From assembly GCA_963925035.1 (NCBI GenBank), contig CAWUSK010000007.1, forward strand, positions 1-64,000: 64,000 nt of DNA, given 5' to 3'. Of the stretch, positions 42,175 through 52,060 are shown piece by piece. The notes under the pieces were generated by a model. It had not been told where the DNA came from and did no database searches. It saw only the letters and a list, made by a program, of their open reading frames with translations. Positions within the stretch are counted from its first letter, which is position 1. The number at the start of each line of letters is the position of its first letter. The stretch comes from UBA4466 sp963925035 (GTDB taxonomy: Bacteria; Bacteroidota; Bacteroidia; Flavobacteriales_D; Crocinitomicaceae). The position numbers and the translations under genes are program-made.

Positions 42175-42741
42175 ATGAAAAAGTTTACAATAGTATTATT
42201 TTTCCTTTTGGGGTTGGGTGTAACTTCTGCTTTTGCCCAGAAAAGGACAGTTGCAGGAATTACCTTTCCACCGAAAACAACAGTTAATGGTAAAAACGTA
42301 ATTTATAATGGTTCAGGTTTAAGAGAGAAATATACATTCGATTTATATGTTGCAGCGCTATATTTAACTCGTCCTTCTATGGATGCCGGAAAGATTATAA
42401 CGGATGATAATGAATTGGCATTGCATATTGAAATTGTTTCTGGTAAAGTTACAAAGGATAAATTCGTTGAAACAGTCAAAGAAGGTTTCGGTAAGGCGAG
42501 TCATGGAAAAGCAACTTCAGATGAAATCAGTAAGTTTATGGCGTTCTTCACTGGTCAGTTCAAAGTAGGGGATAAGATACATTTAGAGTATTCTCCAGGC
42601 ATTGGTGTTACAGTGTTAAAGAATGATGTAAAGATAGGAGTAATGAAAGGCTTAGAGTTTAAAAAAGCGTTGTTTTCTATTTGGTTAGGGACATCTCCTG
42701 CCGATAAAAATTTAAAAAGTGGACTCTTAGGAAAGGTGTAA
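42175..42741 (+). CDS. Chalcone isomerase-like secreted protein
   Basis: A 188-residue exported protein (signal peptide MKKFTIVLFFLLGLGVTSAFAQ). The domain after it is of the bacterial chalcone isomerase-like fold: 'VAGITFPPKTTVNGKNVIYN', 'GSGLREKYTFDLYVAALYL', 'ALHIEIVSGKVTKDKFVE' and 'GVMKGLEFKKALFSIWLG', the last being the typical LGxxPAD-like end ('IWLGTSPADKNLKSGLLG'). Plant CHI catalytic residues are not expected in this group. Studied bacterial relatives probably bind fatty acids or heme-like ligands. Function here unknown; periplasmic by signal. Confidence 0.82.
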   Translation: MKKFTIVLFFLLGLGVTSAFAQKRTVAGITFPPKTTVNGKNVIYNGSGLREKYTFDLYVAALYLTRPSMDAGKIITDDNELALHIEIVSGKVTKDKFVETVKEGFGKASHGKATSDEISKFMAFFTGQFKVGDKIHLEYSPGIGVTVLKNDVKIGVMKGLEFKKALFSIWLGTSPADKNLKSGLLGKV

Positions 42742-42746
42742 GATTT

Positions 42747-43610
42747 TTAAATGAATTTAAAATCAACTCTTCGATTACGCTGTTTTCCTTCGGGGGTATT
42801 ATTGGAATCGATGGGTTGTTTTTCACCTTTAAAATCAAATTCTAAGCGGTCTGCGTTCAATCCGCGTTGCGCGAAATAGTTTATTATTACTTCAGCTCTT
42901 CTTTTAGAAAGACCATCATTATAAGTATCGGTTCCATCAGCGTCAGTATGTCCAATTACGTTTACTCGTAAGTCAGAATGACCCTTAACAACCTTGATTA
43001 ATCGGTTTAAGAAGTCAAAATGTTCTGGACGTATCTCAGCTTTGTCAAAATCAAAAAAAACAGGCTCAAACTTAAAATTTTCTCGTTCCTTTTTTCTTAT
43101 TTCTGGTGCGAATAGTCCTTCTTTTAAATCCTTAACTATTTGAGTAAACCAATGTTGACTAATTTCATTTTTTTCACCTTGAGCAAACGCATAAGTTGCA
43201 CGGTAAAGTTTGATCGTTCCGATTAATCTTTTGCAGTCATTACTTATGAAATCACCTTCTAAAAAACCAGTAGTTGCGTTATACTTTAATGATGCATCAA
43301 AACGACACCATTTTATTTTAGGGTTTCTTTTACTCTTGCTGATTACAGTTTGCTGAAACTTGAGGGCGTTATTTTCAATTTCACCTTTGATCTGTTTTAC
43401 TGCATAATCGTCGGTGTCATATACTTCTTCCCTCGTAAATCCAGAAAATGTAGTTTCACTTCCTTCAATTGTTAAATAAAATGGAGCAGCTCCATTCAAT
43501 GATTGTCCTGCGCGTTGAAGAACACCTAACCAATTCCCATTCAATTTTTCTTGAGCTTGAATTTGCACAATGAGAAAAAGTGAAATGATTAACGATAAAA
43601 TTACTCTCAT
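42747..43610 (-). CDS. OmpA family protein
   Basis: A 287-residue exported protein (signal peptide ending QIQAQ, about residue 19). An N-terminal domain at about 20-145 ('KLNGNWLGVLQRAGQSLNGA') is of unknown type. The C-terminal OmpA domain at about 180-287 has 'PVFFDFDKAEIRPEHFDFLN', 'VIGHTDADGTDTYNDGLSKR', 'RAEVIINYFAQRGL' and 'QRNRRVDFKFI', so the PG-binding Asp and Arg are present. It probably anchors an outer-membrane or periplasmic component to peptidoglycan. Convergent with the chalcone isomerase-like gene (5 bases apart). Confidence 0.87.
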   Translation of the reverse strand: MRVILSLIISLFLIVQIQAQEKLNGNWLGVLQRAGQSLNGAAPFYLTIEGSETTFSGFTREEVYDTDDYAVKQIKGEIENNALKFQQTVISKSKRNPKIKWCRFDASLKYNATTGFLEGDFISNDCKRLIGTIKLYRATYAFAQGEKNEISQHWFTQIVKDLKEGLFAPEIRKKERENFKFEPVFFDFDKAEIRPEHFDFLNRLIKVVKGHSDLRVNVIGHTDADGTDTYNDGLSKRRAEVIINYFAQRGLNADRLEFDFKGEKQPIDSNNTPEGKQRNRRVDFKFI

Positions 43611-43778
43611 GATTGTTTATTCGTAATTGAGCAAATAATGTTCCAAAAACAGTGGTTTATTTTAAACAAATCGAAATTAAAAGTACAGAAGTTATACGAA
43701 TGAATAGTTTATCTCCCCTTAATTAACAATTTAACCGCAATTTTGTTGATAAGTTACCGATTCTTTTGTCCGTACGAA

Positions 43779-43809
43779 TTTTAATTGCGAGAAGTGTTCG
43801 TTATTTTTG
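43779..43809 (+). promoter_or_regulatory. Putative gyrB promoter
   Basis: TTTT at 43779-43782 and TATTTTTG at 43802-43809 are spaced by 19 bases, one mismatch from consensus. The leader before the gyrB start at 43857 would be about 40 nt. Confidence 0.5.
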
Positions 43810-43856
43810 TGTGTTATTGAAATTTTGGATTTAGGCCCTATTTTGAATATGAAATT

Positions 43857-45809
43857 ATGAGTGAAGAAAAGAGAAGAGATGAGTACGCAGCGGATAATAT
43901 TCAGGTATTAGAAGGATTAGAAGCGGTTAGAAAAAGACCTGCAATGTACATTGGTGACATTGGGACAAAAGGACTTCATCATTTAGTATATGAGGTTATT
44001 GACAACTCCATCGATGAGGCATTAGCGGGACATTGCGATAAAATTGATGTAATCATCAATGAAGACAATTCAATAACTGTAACCGATAATGGGCGAGGTA
44101 TTCCAACTGCGATACACACAAAGGAGAAAAGATCAGCTTTAGAGGTTGTAATGACTGTTCTTCATGCTGGTGGAAAGTTTGATAAAGATACGTACAAAGT
44201 TTCTGGAGGACTTCACGGAGTTGGAGTTTCTTGTGTAAATGCTTTGTCTTCAGACTTATCTGCTATTGTTCACAGAGATGGTAAAATTTTCCAGCAAGAA
44301 TATAAAATTGGAAAGCCTCAATACGATGTAAAGGAAATCGGCGTATCGGATAAAACTGGTACAATTGTTACGTTTACTCCTGATTCTTCAATTTTTGAAG
44401 CCACAATTTATAGCTATGACACCTTAGCAGCTAGAATTCGCGAGTTAGCATTCTTGAATAAAGGAATTACGTTGACGCTTAAAGATTCGCGTCACCAAGA
44501 TGAAGATGGAAATTCCCCAACCGAAACATTTCATTCAGAAGGTGGTTTAAGAGAATTTGCTGCGTATTTGGATAGAAATCGTGAAGGTTTGATTTCTGAA
44601 GTCATTTATTTTGAAGGTGAGAAAGACGGTATTCCAGTTGAAGTTGCTTTGACTTACAACACTTCTTATACAGAGAACATACAAGCGTATGTGAATAATA
44701 TTAATACTCATGAAGGTGGAACTCACTTATCAGGATTTAGAAGAGGCTTAACAAATACCTTGAAAAAATATGCGACAGACTCAGGTTTGTTGGCAAAAGA
44801 GAAGGTGGAAATTGAAGGAGATGATTTCCGTGAAGGATTAACAGCTGTAGTTTCTGTAAAAGTACAGGAACCACAATTTGAAGGTCAAACTAAAACGAAA
44901 TTAGGAAATAGAGAAGTTACTGCGCCAGTAAGCCAAGGAGTAAGTGAAATGCTTACAATTTACTTGGAGGAGCACCCAAATGACGCTCGAACAATCGTTC
45001 AAAAAGTAATTTTAGCTGCAAAAGCAAGGCAAGCTGCGAAGAAAGCGAGAGAAATGGTTCAACGCAAGAGTGTTCTTACGGGAAGTGGTTTGCCAGGTAA
45101 ATTGGCAGATTGCTCTTCTAAAGATCCTGCTGAATGTGAAGTATACCTTGTCGAGGGAGATTCGGCTGGTGGAACAGCAAAACAAGGGAGAGATCGTCAC
45201 TTTCAGGCTATTATGCCATTGAGAGGTAAGATTTTGAATGTGGAGAAAGCTATGCAACATAAAATCTTCGAAAACGAAGAGATTAAAAATATTTACACCG
45301 CATTAGGTGTTCGTGTTGGGACAGAAGAGGATTCAAAAGCATTGAATATAGAAAAATTAAGATATCACAAGGTAATTATCATGTGTGATGCCGATGTCGA
45401 TGGTTCTCACATTGAGACGCTAATTCTAACATTCTTCTTTCGTTACATGAAGGAGTTAATTGAAAACGGCTATATCTATATTGCAACGCCACCATTGTAC
45501 CAAGTGAAAAAAGGAGCGAAATCTGATTATGCTTGGAACGACGACCAGCGCGATGTGTTGATTCAACAAATGAAAGGTTCAGGTACTGAATCTTCAGTTG
45601 GAGTTCAACGTTACAAAGGTCTTGGAGAGATGAACGCAGAACAACTTTGGGAAACAACAATGGACCCATCGGAAAGAACGTTACGTCAAGTTACAATTGA
45701 TAATGCTGCAGAGTGTGATCAAGTATTCTCAATGTTAATGGGAGACGAAGTCCCACCACGTAGAGAGTTTATTGAGAAAAACGCGAAATACGCTAATATC
45801 GATATCTAA
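43857..45809 (+). CDS. gyrB: DNA gyrase subunit B
   Basis: The ATPase subunit of the type II topoisomerase that introduces negative supercoils. The GHKL ATPase domain has 'VYEVIDNSIDEALAGHC', 'TVTDNGRGIPTAIH' and 'SGGLHGVGVSCVNALS'. The transducer follows, and the TOPRIM domain has 'VYLVEGDSAGGTAKQGRDR' and 'IIMCDADVDGSHIETL'. The C-terminal 'RYKGLGEMNAEQLWETTMDP' is present. The length of 650 residues matches the short GyrB type without the E. coli insertion. Paralogue ParE is similar, but 'QRYKGLGEMN' and the overall layout favour GyrB. It stands alone, followed by a strong terminator. Confidence 0.96.
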   Translation: MSEEKRRDEYAADNIQVLEGLEAVRKRPAMYIGDIGTKGLHHLVYEVIDNSIDEALAGHCDKIDVIINEDNSITVTDNGRGIPTAIHTKEKRSALEVVMTVLHAGGKFDKDTYKVSGGLHGVGVSCVNALSSDLSAIVHRDGKIFQQEYKIGKPQYDVKEIGVSDKTGTIVTFTPDSSIFEATIYSYDTLAARIRELAFLNKGITLTLKDSRHQDEDGNSPTETFHSEGGLREFAAYLDRNREGLISEVIYFEGEKDGIPVEVALTYNTSYTENIQAYVNNINTHEGGTHLSGFRRGLTNTLKKYATDSGLLAKEKVEIEGDDFREGLTAVVSVKVQEPQFEGQTKTKLGNREVTAPVSQGVSEMLTIYLEEHPNDARTIVQKVILAAKARQAAKKAREMVQRKSVLTGSGLPGKLADCSSKDPAECEVYLVEGDSAGGTAKQGRDRHFQAIMPLRGKILNVEKAMQHKIFENEEIKNIYTALGVRVGTEEDSKALNIEKLRYHKVIIMCDADVDGSHIETLILTFFFRYMKELIENGYIYIATPPLYQVKKGAKSDYAWNDDQRDVLIQQMKGSGTESSVGVQRYKGLGEMNAEQLWETTMDPSERTLRQVTIDNAAECDQVFSMLMGDEVPPRREFIEKNAKYANIDI

Positions 45810-45828
45810 ATATCAGCTATTATGTTAT

Positions 45829-45860
45829 TAAGCCTCGACAGTTTGTGTCGGGGCTTTTTT
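45829..45860 (+). terminator. Terminator after gyrB
   Basis: AAGCCTCGACA and TGTCGGGGCTT form the stem around GTTTG, followed by six T. It lies 20 bases past the gyrB stop. Confidence 0.85.
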
Positions 45861-45990
45861 GTTGAATGCAATGAAGCTGAATGTTAAATTGCATAAGTAT
45901 CGATTGATTAGATATGAATATTCAATTGAGTTTACGATTGTTCAGTCATTATTTTGAGCTCAATTTTGCACGTGGTGATTGTTCTTAATG

Positions 45991-46022
45991 AAAAAAGGTG
46001 CACTCAATTGAGCGCACCTTTT
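45991..46022 (-). terminator. Terminator of the metalloprotease gene
   Basis: AAAAGGTGC-CTCAATTGAG-GCACCTTTT is a near-perfect palindromic stem. On the minus strand it is followed by TTTTTT and lies about 20 bases after the stop at 46043. Confidence 0.8.
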
Positions 46023-46042
46023 AGGATTTTGATGAGAGTGAA

Positions 46043-49000
46043 TTAATTCTTCACTACTCTTATTGTAGCATTAACTGTTTCAGAAACTAACTTCACGAAG
46101 TAAACTCCTGAACTGTAATTTGAAGTATTAACAGTCGCGGAATTATTTCCATTTCCTCTTTCTGTAATTCGACCCTTAGTATCTGTAATCTCATATGTGA
46201 AATCACCTGATAATTCAATTGTCAATTTATTTTCGGTTGGATTTGGATATACTTTTAAATTGTCAAGATTATTCTCTCCAATCGCTGCACAACCATCAAC
46301 AATGATGTCAGCAGTTGCAGTTCCAATACAAGAATTACCATCTGTATAAGTATAAGTAATTGTATGTGTTCCAATTCCCGCAGTTGTTGGGTTGAATGCA
46401 CCTGCAGTTACTCCAGTTCCTGAATAGGTTCCTGACGCAGGCGATCCTCCTGATAATGTTACAGGTGAATTATATACGCAAACTGTCGATAACGCTGACT
46501 GCGTAACTGTTGGTAATGCATTAACTGTGATAACAGTAGGAGCAGATGTAGCAGAACACCCTGAGCCGTCAGTATAAGTAACAGTATAACTTCCTGCACT
46601 TGCAACTGATACGCCTTGAGTTGTCGCACTACTTGCATTAGCTGACCAAACGTTCCCAGTTGCCTGAGAAGAGGTTAACGTTACAGTTTCTCCGGCACAA
46701 ATTGTCGTTGAACCTGACGCTGAAATTGTTGGCGTGGCTGGCGGAGTAGGATCGGATAAACTCGAAGTTAATACTGTCGAAGAACATCCATTACCATTTA
46801 CAAAAGTAATACTGTAAGAGCCAGCTGCAAGAGATGGAATTATATATGGTAACGAAACTCCAGTTGCAGAACTTGAAGAGGTTCCTGTCCATGATACATC
46901 ACCAGTACCTGAACCTGTCACTTGAATTGAACCTGTTGCTGAACCGCATGAAGATGGCGAAGTTAACGTTCCTTCAGAAATAACTGGTAAAGGATTAACA
47001 GTTACTACAGTCGCAGATGATACTGCTGAACATCCATTTCCATTTGTGAACGTAACAGTGTAGCTTCCTGAAGTATTAACAGGAACAGTTTGAGTTACCG
47101 CTGAACCAGTATTTGCAGACCAAACATTTCCTGTTCCTTGCGAAGAAGTAAGGTTGACACTTCCGCCTGCGCAGAAAGTAGTCGCTCCACTGGGTGTAAT
47201 TGTTGGTGCTACTGGGTTATTATTAACAGTTACAAGAACCGAAGCAGATGTTGCCGAACAACCCGAACCATCCGTATAAGTTACTGAATAGTTACCTGAA
47301 GTTGTTGCTGTGACTTGCTGAGCTGTTACACTTCCAGCACTTGCAGACCAAACATTTCCAGACGCTTGCGAAGAAGTTAATGAAACACTTCCTCCTGCAC
47401 AGAATGTAGTTGGACCGCCTGCAGTAATTGTTGGAGTAGCAGGTGGTGTTGGGTCAGAAAGTGAAATACTTAATGTATTTGAAGTACATCCTATTCCATC
47501 TTGGAAAGTGATATCATAAGAGCCAGCCGGTAGCGTCGGAATCACATATGGCAATGTTACACCAGTGACAGAACCAGCAGCTGTTCCTGTCCATGAAATA
47601 TTTCCAGTTCCTGAACCAGTTACTTGAATCGATCCAGTAGCTGTTGAACATGCGGAAGGATTTGTGGCAGTTCCTGAAGTAATCACTGGAATTGGATTAA
47701 TTGTGATTGAAACTGGTGTAGACGAAGATGAAACACATCCAAATGCGTCTGTGTGCGTTACAGAAAAAGGTCCTGCTGTTGACACCGTAATTGTGGATGA
47801 AGTTTCCAAAGTTGACCATTCGTTACCAGTGGCATATGAAGAAGTTAAATCAACATTTTGGCCAGCGCAAATAGTTGTTGATCCAGATGCTGTGACGGCA
47901 GGAGGTGTAGGAGGTGTTCTAACCGTTACAGTCGTGTACACAGTTGCGGAGCATCCACCGCTTGTTACTAAGCAAGAATATTGAGTTGTAACTGGGGGGG
48001 TAACTAATGTTGATGCAGTTGAAGCTATCAACGTTGCTCCATTGTACCAACTATAACCTGTTCCACCAGAAGCAGTGACTGTTGCCGAACTACTAGGACA
48101 AATAGATGAATTGGCACTTACAGCCTGTGTAATAGGTGACGATGCATTAATAGTAATTGGATAAGTTGTAATGCAACCAGATCCCAAGGTGTTACCCGTA
48201 ACGGCATCTAATGTTCCGACTGAAATTGTATATGATCCAGCAGCAAGATTATTGAATATTGGCGATGTTTGATAATTAACGCCATCAATACTGTAATAAT
48301 ATGTTCCGCCACCTCCAGTCGGGGAAGTAATTGTAATTACGCCATTATTGTTTCCGCAAGAAGTTGATGTCGGTGTTACAGTTGCAGTTGGAGCTGCAAA
48401 TACTGTCACGGGCATATATACGCCGCGGTTAACACATGATCCACTTCCAAATAAATAAATATTATAATTCCCAGGAGCATAAGGGAAGTTAAATGTATTG
48501 CTGGAGCTTGTAGATGTTTCTAAATCAGTAAGCCAAGGATCATCTGTTAAATACCATCTGTAATCTAAATTATCTATTGAAATAGATCCATCAACTAATA
48601 TATCACCACCAACACAAATTTCATTTGAAGTTGATGTAAAATCCATTACAGGAGGAGTTCCATTTGAAAGTAATACATCAATGGCTATAGACCCTGTAAC
48701 ACCCAATAGTCCTGCGTCTAGCCAGCCATAAGTATCCATTTCCATAAAAAACGCATCATTTCCGCCTAATATTGTTACTCCACTCATACCAATCAACATG
48801 GTATCCTGAGTTGGTGTGTAATTCAATTGGTATCCAGCGAAAAAGGTTCCTGTTACACTGGCTGGAGTTGTAAATTCAATGTTATTCCAAGCACCAACAG
48901 TTAAATCGTCTAAATTTACTGTTTCCGTTGCTAAGATTGTACCAGGTTCTGTTCCGTTATCATTATCATAAATAATGAAATCTACCGATCCAGTTCCACT

Positions 49001-50707
49001 GTTGTTTTCCAAAATAAAGACAGGAAATTCTAATGCTCTCACTTCAGCTGTTCCAGAATATGTGAATTGTTCAGCATATTGCAAAGTGCTTTCTAATGAA
49101 GAACCATTGCCGTACAAGTCTATTTGATTGTGTCCAGGAATATAACCCCATGCACCATTTGTTGGGTTTACGTTATAATATGTGAAGTTATTCGTTGCAA
49201 CATCCACTGGATCCCAATTTCTCAATGTATCACAGCTGTTTCCTGTTGCAGCGCCAACAACTTGAATATACATTGTTTCAACAGCAGGTGTTAAATCAGG
49301 TCCGTATGCATTTGACGCAGTTAATGTTACATCATAAGTACCTATAGAGTAAAATTCTGCTACCGGATTCTGGGTGTTTTGGTTTGTTGTATTGATCCAA
49401 GCCCAATCCACTCCTTGCGTTCCTGAAATAGTCCACGCCCAACCTGTTGGTACATTTGTGGATGCATCGTAAAAACTAACACTCGCATTTTGAGGAATTA
49501 TAACTGGATTAGGTCCACTTGGGTTCGATGCAAATGCAGAGTTTGGAGGAGTATTTGTTGGATCGCAACCTGGAGATAGTAATAGTGAGCTTCTGAGGCC
49601 TTGAAGAATTAGAAGCATATAATCAGCTTGTTCTTGAGTATACATAGCAGAACAACCTGTTGCATAGTCCATGAAGTTCTCATATTGTACTTCAGGTCCA
49701 CATGTCTGAAAGTTAGCCATTCCGCAAAAGAAACCAGGCTGGTTATCAGCAGGTCCAATTGTATTTGGTGTATCAGTAAATCCATCATCGCTTGAACAGC
49801 TACCTGAACCTCCCCAAACGTGGTCTAATCCCAAATAGTGACCAATTTCATGAGTAAGGACGTTGCCGCCCATACCAATATTGTAGTCAATTACAATTCC
49901 GTCGATTGAAGCACCTGGCAATAAAGTTGGAGTAGGACGATAGGCGTAACCCGCTGTTCCAAATCCTGCGCCATTAGTAATGTCACAAATCCAAACATTT
50001 AAATAGTTGCTTCTGTTCCAAATTTGAGAACCACCAGTAGCGGAACTTTTCATTTTGTTTTCTTCACCATTATTAGAATCATAAAAATCTTCAGTTGTCG
50101 AAACTCTTACAACACCAATTTCTGCTAATGGAGCTCCTGCTGGTGTTTGAGTAGCAAGACAGAAGTTTATATTTGCATCAGCAGGTGTAAATCCAAAACC
50201 AGCTCTAACAGTGCCTAAATTTAACGCTTGATAATCATCAACTATATCATTATATAGTGCCATGATTTGTGCATTTGAAACGTTTTCAGCTGGGTTATTT
50301 GAGTTGTGAACGACATGGAATATCACAGATATTTCATTTACTCCGGCCGTTTTAGGAGTATTATAATTTGCCATACTTTGGGCAGTAGTGATGTAGTCCT
50401 GATTGAACTCATCAAGTATCCCTCTATCCTGGTAATGTTGTTGGTTTAGTTCATACGTTTTACATGAGTGCTGTCCGGGTGTTGCGGATTGCAAGTTGAT
50501 TGGACTAGCGATTGTTGTGTTGATGTTGGATCCATTGGGAGCGGTTCTTGTTGAGCCAAAAACTCCAGTATTTGCAGGGAAAGTGGTTTGTGTTGCTGGA
50601 GTGCTTAGGTTAGGTGATTGGTTGAGTTGTTGGTTTTGCCCGTAAGTAAAATGTGACAAGACCGAGCAAGCAATCAAAGCTAACGAGCTCAGTTTGATTT
50701 TTTTCAT
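46043..50707 (-). CDS. Very large secreted M43-type metalloprotease with T9SS type A sorting domain
   Basis: A protein of about 1554 residues with signal peptide MKKIKLSSLALIACSVLSHF. The zinc protease domain, residues about 110-390, shows 'VLTHEIGHYLGLDHVWGG' (HExxHxxGxxH) followed by 'SDDGFTDTPNTIGPADNQ' and the Met-turn-like 'CGPEVQYENFMDYATGC', as in pappalysin-like M43 enzymes. A PKD domain follows (about 395-495), then a jelly-roll-like part. A long set of Ig-like modules comes next, with alternating types 'FCAGGSVSLTSSQASGNVWS' and 'GSIQVTGSGTGNISWTG'. It ends with 'LKVYPNPTENKLTIELSGDF' and 'SGVYFVKLVSETVNATIRVV', a T9SS type A signal. Start 50707 chosen because of the signal peptide. 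Probable surface or secreted protein digesting polymers. Confidence 0.9.
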   Translation of the reverse strand: MKKIKLSSLALIACSVLSHFTYGQNQQLNQSPNLSTPATQTTFPANTGVFGSTRTAPNGSNINTTIASPINLQSATPGQHSCKTYELNQQHYQDRGILDEFNQDYITTAQSMANYNTPKTAGVNEISVIFHVVHNSNNPAENVSNAQIMALYNDIVDDYQALNLGTVRAGFGFTPADANINFCLATQTPAGAPLAEIGVVRVSTTEDFYDSNNGEENKMKSSATGGSQIWNRSNYLNVWICDITNGAGFGTAGYAYRPTPTLLPGASIDGIVIDYNIGMGGNVLTHEIGHYLGLDHVWGGSGSCSSDDGFTDTPNTIGPADNQPGFFCGMANFQTCGPEVQYENFMDYATGCSAMYTQEQADYMLLILQGLRSSLLLSPGCDPTNTPPNSAFASNPSGPNPVIIPQNASVSFYDASTNVPTGWAWTISGTQGVDWAWINTTNQNTQNPVAEFYSIGTYDVTLTASNAYGPDLTPAVETMYIQVVGAATGNSCDTLRNWDPVDVATNNFTYYNVNPTNGAWGYIPGHNQIDLYGNGSSLESTLQYAEQFTYSGTAEVRALEFPVFILENNSGTGSVDFIIYDNDNGTEPGTILATETVNLDDLTVGAWNNIEFTTPASVTGTFFAGYQLNYTPTQDTMLIGMSGVTILGGNDAFFMEMDTYGWLDAGLLGVTGSIAIDVLLSNGTPPVMDFTSTSNEICVGGDILVDGSISIDNLDYRWYLTDDPWLTDLETSTSSSNTFNFPYAPGNYNIYLFGSGSCVNRGVYMPVTVFAAPTATVTPTSTSCGNNNGVITITSPTGGGGTYYYSIDGVNYQTSPIFNNLAAGSYTISVGTLDAVTGNTLGSGCITTYPITINASSPITQAVSANSSICPSSSATVTASGGTGYSWYNGATLIASTASTLVTPPVTTQYSCLVTSGGCSATVYTTVTVRTPPTPPAVTASGSTTICAGQNVDLTSSYATGNEWSTLETSSTITVSTAGPFSVTHTDAFGCVSSSSTPVSITINPIPVITSGTATNPSACSTATGSIQVTGSGTGNISWTGTAAGSVTGVTLPYVIPTLPAGSYDITFQDGIGCTSNTLSISLSDPTPPATPTITAGGPTTFCAGGSVSLTSSQASGNVWSASAGSVTAQQVTATTSGNYSVTYTDGSGCSATSASVLVTVNNNPVAPTITPSGATTFCAGGSVNLTSSQGTGNVWSANTGSAVTQTVPVNTSGSYTVTFTNGNGCSAVSSATVVTVNPLPVISEGTLTSPSSCGSATGSIQVTGSGTGDVSWTGTSSSSATGVSLPYIIPSLAAGSYSITFVNGNGCSSTVLTSSLSDPTPPATPTISASGSTTICAGETVTLTSSQATGNVWSANASSATTQGVSVASAGSYTVTYTDGSGCSATSAPTVITVNALPTVTQSALSTVCVYNSPVTLSGGSPASGTYSGTGVTAGAFNPTTAGIGTHTITYTYTDGNSCIGTATADIIVDGCAAIGENNLDNLKVYPNPTENKLTIELSGDFTYEITDTKGRITERGNGNNSATVNTSNYSSGVYFVKLVSETVNATIRVVKN

Positions 50708-50777
50708 AGTTAAAGTATTTAAGTTTATAGCATACAATTTACTTAAAACCAAACCTCTGTACAAACTTTGTGAACAA

Positions 50778-52034
50778 CTAAGTCTTTCTTTTCTTCTTCT
50801 TTGCTGCTGGAAAAAGAATATTGTTTAAGATTAACCTATACCCAGGGGAATTAGGATGTAGGCCTAAATCAGTTGGAGGATCTCCCACGCGGTGTTCATA
50901 ATCTTCTGGGTCGTGGCCACCGTAAAAAGTCCAAGTTCCTTGACCTAATTCTCCATGCAAGTAACGCGCAGTTCCTAATGATTCGTCTTCTCCTAATACG
51001 AGTACATTTGATTTAATGAGGTCTTTCTTAAAGTCAGTTGTTTGCCCCATAAAACCGTTCACAATGTTTGTGTGACACTGTGTAAGCATTGTTGGAACTA
51101 TATCCCATTTAGCTGAAAAGTCAAATAAGGTAAATTTATCCGTGTTTTCATTTCGTTTGTGAAGAGATGTTCCGTCAATATCTGAATACTCGTATTGCAT
51201 TGGATCTCTTACTAATTCAAAGTTTTCAAAAGCAAGCGTTTTTGAAAAATCCAATTTATCCTGACAATCTCGATCTGAAGGATCGTGATCAAAAACCGAT
51301 TCACAAATATCCGTTTCATAAGCTGCTAGTGCGATGTCAAAACTATCTGTTCCACTGCACATTGTAAAAAGAAAACCACCACCAATTACAAAGTTTTTAA
51401 TGGTGCTCGCAACGGCAAGTTTCAACTCAGAAACTTTATTGAATCCTAATGCAGCAGCAGAAGCTTCTAAATCTCTCACTTGCTCTTTGTACCACGGGTA
51501 AGATCCAAAGGCTGCGTAAAACTTACCGTATTGCCCAGTGAAATCTTCGTGGTGTAAATGCAACCAGTCGTATTGAGGTAGCATTCCATTAATAATGGCG
51601 GAGTCATAAATTTTATCGTAAGGAATTTGAGCGTATTCTAACACCAATGTAACAGCGTCATCCCAAGGTTGTTTGCCTCCAGGCGTGTAAACAGCAATTT
51701 TTGGTGCTTTTTCCAGCTGAACAATTTCCATATTCACTTCTGGATTACCAATTTGAGTTTTGATTACATTGACTTGACCGTCGGCTAAGATTTCGTAACG
51801 AATTCCGCGTAGAATTAACTCTTCTTCAATTGAAGTCAGATGAGGAGTTAAAAATGAACCGCCTCGGTAATTTAATAGCCACTCGATAACAATTTCATTT
51901 TCTAGTAAATAGTATGATATTCCATAGGCTTTTAAATGATTCGATTGTGTTTCATCCATAGGGATGAGAATTTGAGACGCATTAATTGAAAAATACGAAA
52001 ATAAAAAGGCCAATAAAATGATTGTTTTTTTCAT
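50778..52034 (-). CDS. Bacteroidota 'asparagine synthetase B' family exported protein (function unknown)
   Basis: A 418-residue protein with a signal peptide (MKKTIILLAFLFSYFSINA). The conserved blocks are 'SQILIPMDETQSNHLKAYGI', 'WLLNYRGGSFLTPH', 'APKIAVYTPGGKQPWDDAVT', 'DWLHLHHEDFTGQYGKFYAA', 'FVIGGGFLFTMCSGTDSFDI' and 'YGGHDPEDYEHRVGDPPT'. Databases often call this family asparagine synthetase B. I see neither an N-terminal Cys-type glutaminase nor an ATP-pyrophosphatase SGGxDS motif, so the name is doubtful. The 'AVYTP...DDAV' and 'FTMCSGTDS' blocks suggest a class-I-glutaminase-like Rossmann fold with a Cys. Located 26 bases after dnaB on the same strand, possibly co-transcribed. Confidence 0.8.
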   Translation of the reverse strand: MKKTIILLAFLFSYFSINASQILIPMDETQSNHLKAYGISYYLLENEIVIEWLLNYRGGSFLTPHLTSIEEELILRGIRYEILADGQVNVIKTQIGNPEVNMEIVQLEKAPKIAVYTPGGKQPWDDAVTLVLEYAQIPYDKIYDSAIINGMLPQYDWLHLHHEDFTGQYGKFYAAFGSYPWYKEQVRDLEASAAALGFNKVSELKLAVASTIKNFVIGGGFLFTMCSGTDSFDIALAAYETDICESVFDHDPSDRDCQDKLDFSKTLAFENFELVRDPMQYEYSDIDGTSLHKRNENTDKFTLFDFSAKWDIVPTMLTQCHTNIVNGFMGQTTDFKKDLIKSNVLVLGEDESLGTARYLHGELGQGTWTFYGGHDPEDYEHRVGDPPTDLGLHPNSPGYRLILNNILFPAAKKKKRKT

Positions 52035-52060
52035 ATCAAAATTTCTTGCAAAAACCTTAC

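Noticed and set aside
45012..45669. Two open frames antisense to gyrB
   Set aside because: Shadows of a highly conserved gene with no family similarity.
46600..47900. Regular DNA repeats that might suggest a CRISPR array
   Set aside because: The units are in frame, much longer than CRISPR repeats, and encode Ig-like modules of a secreted protein.
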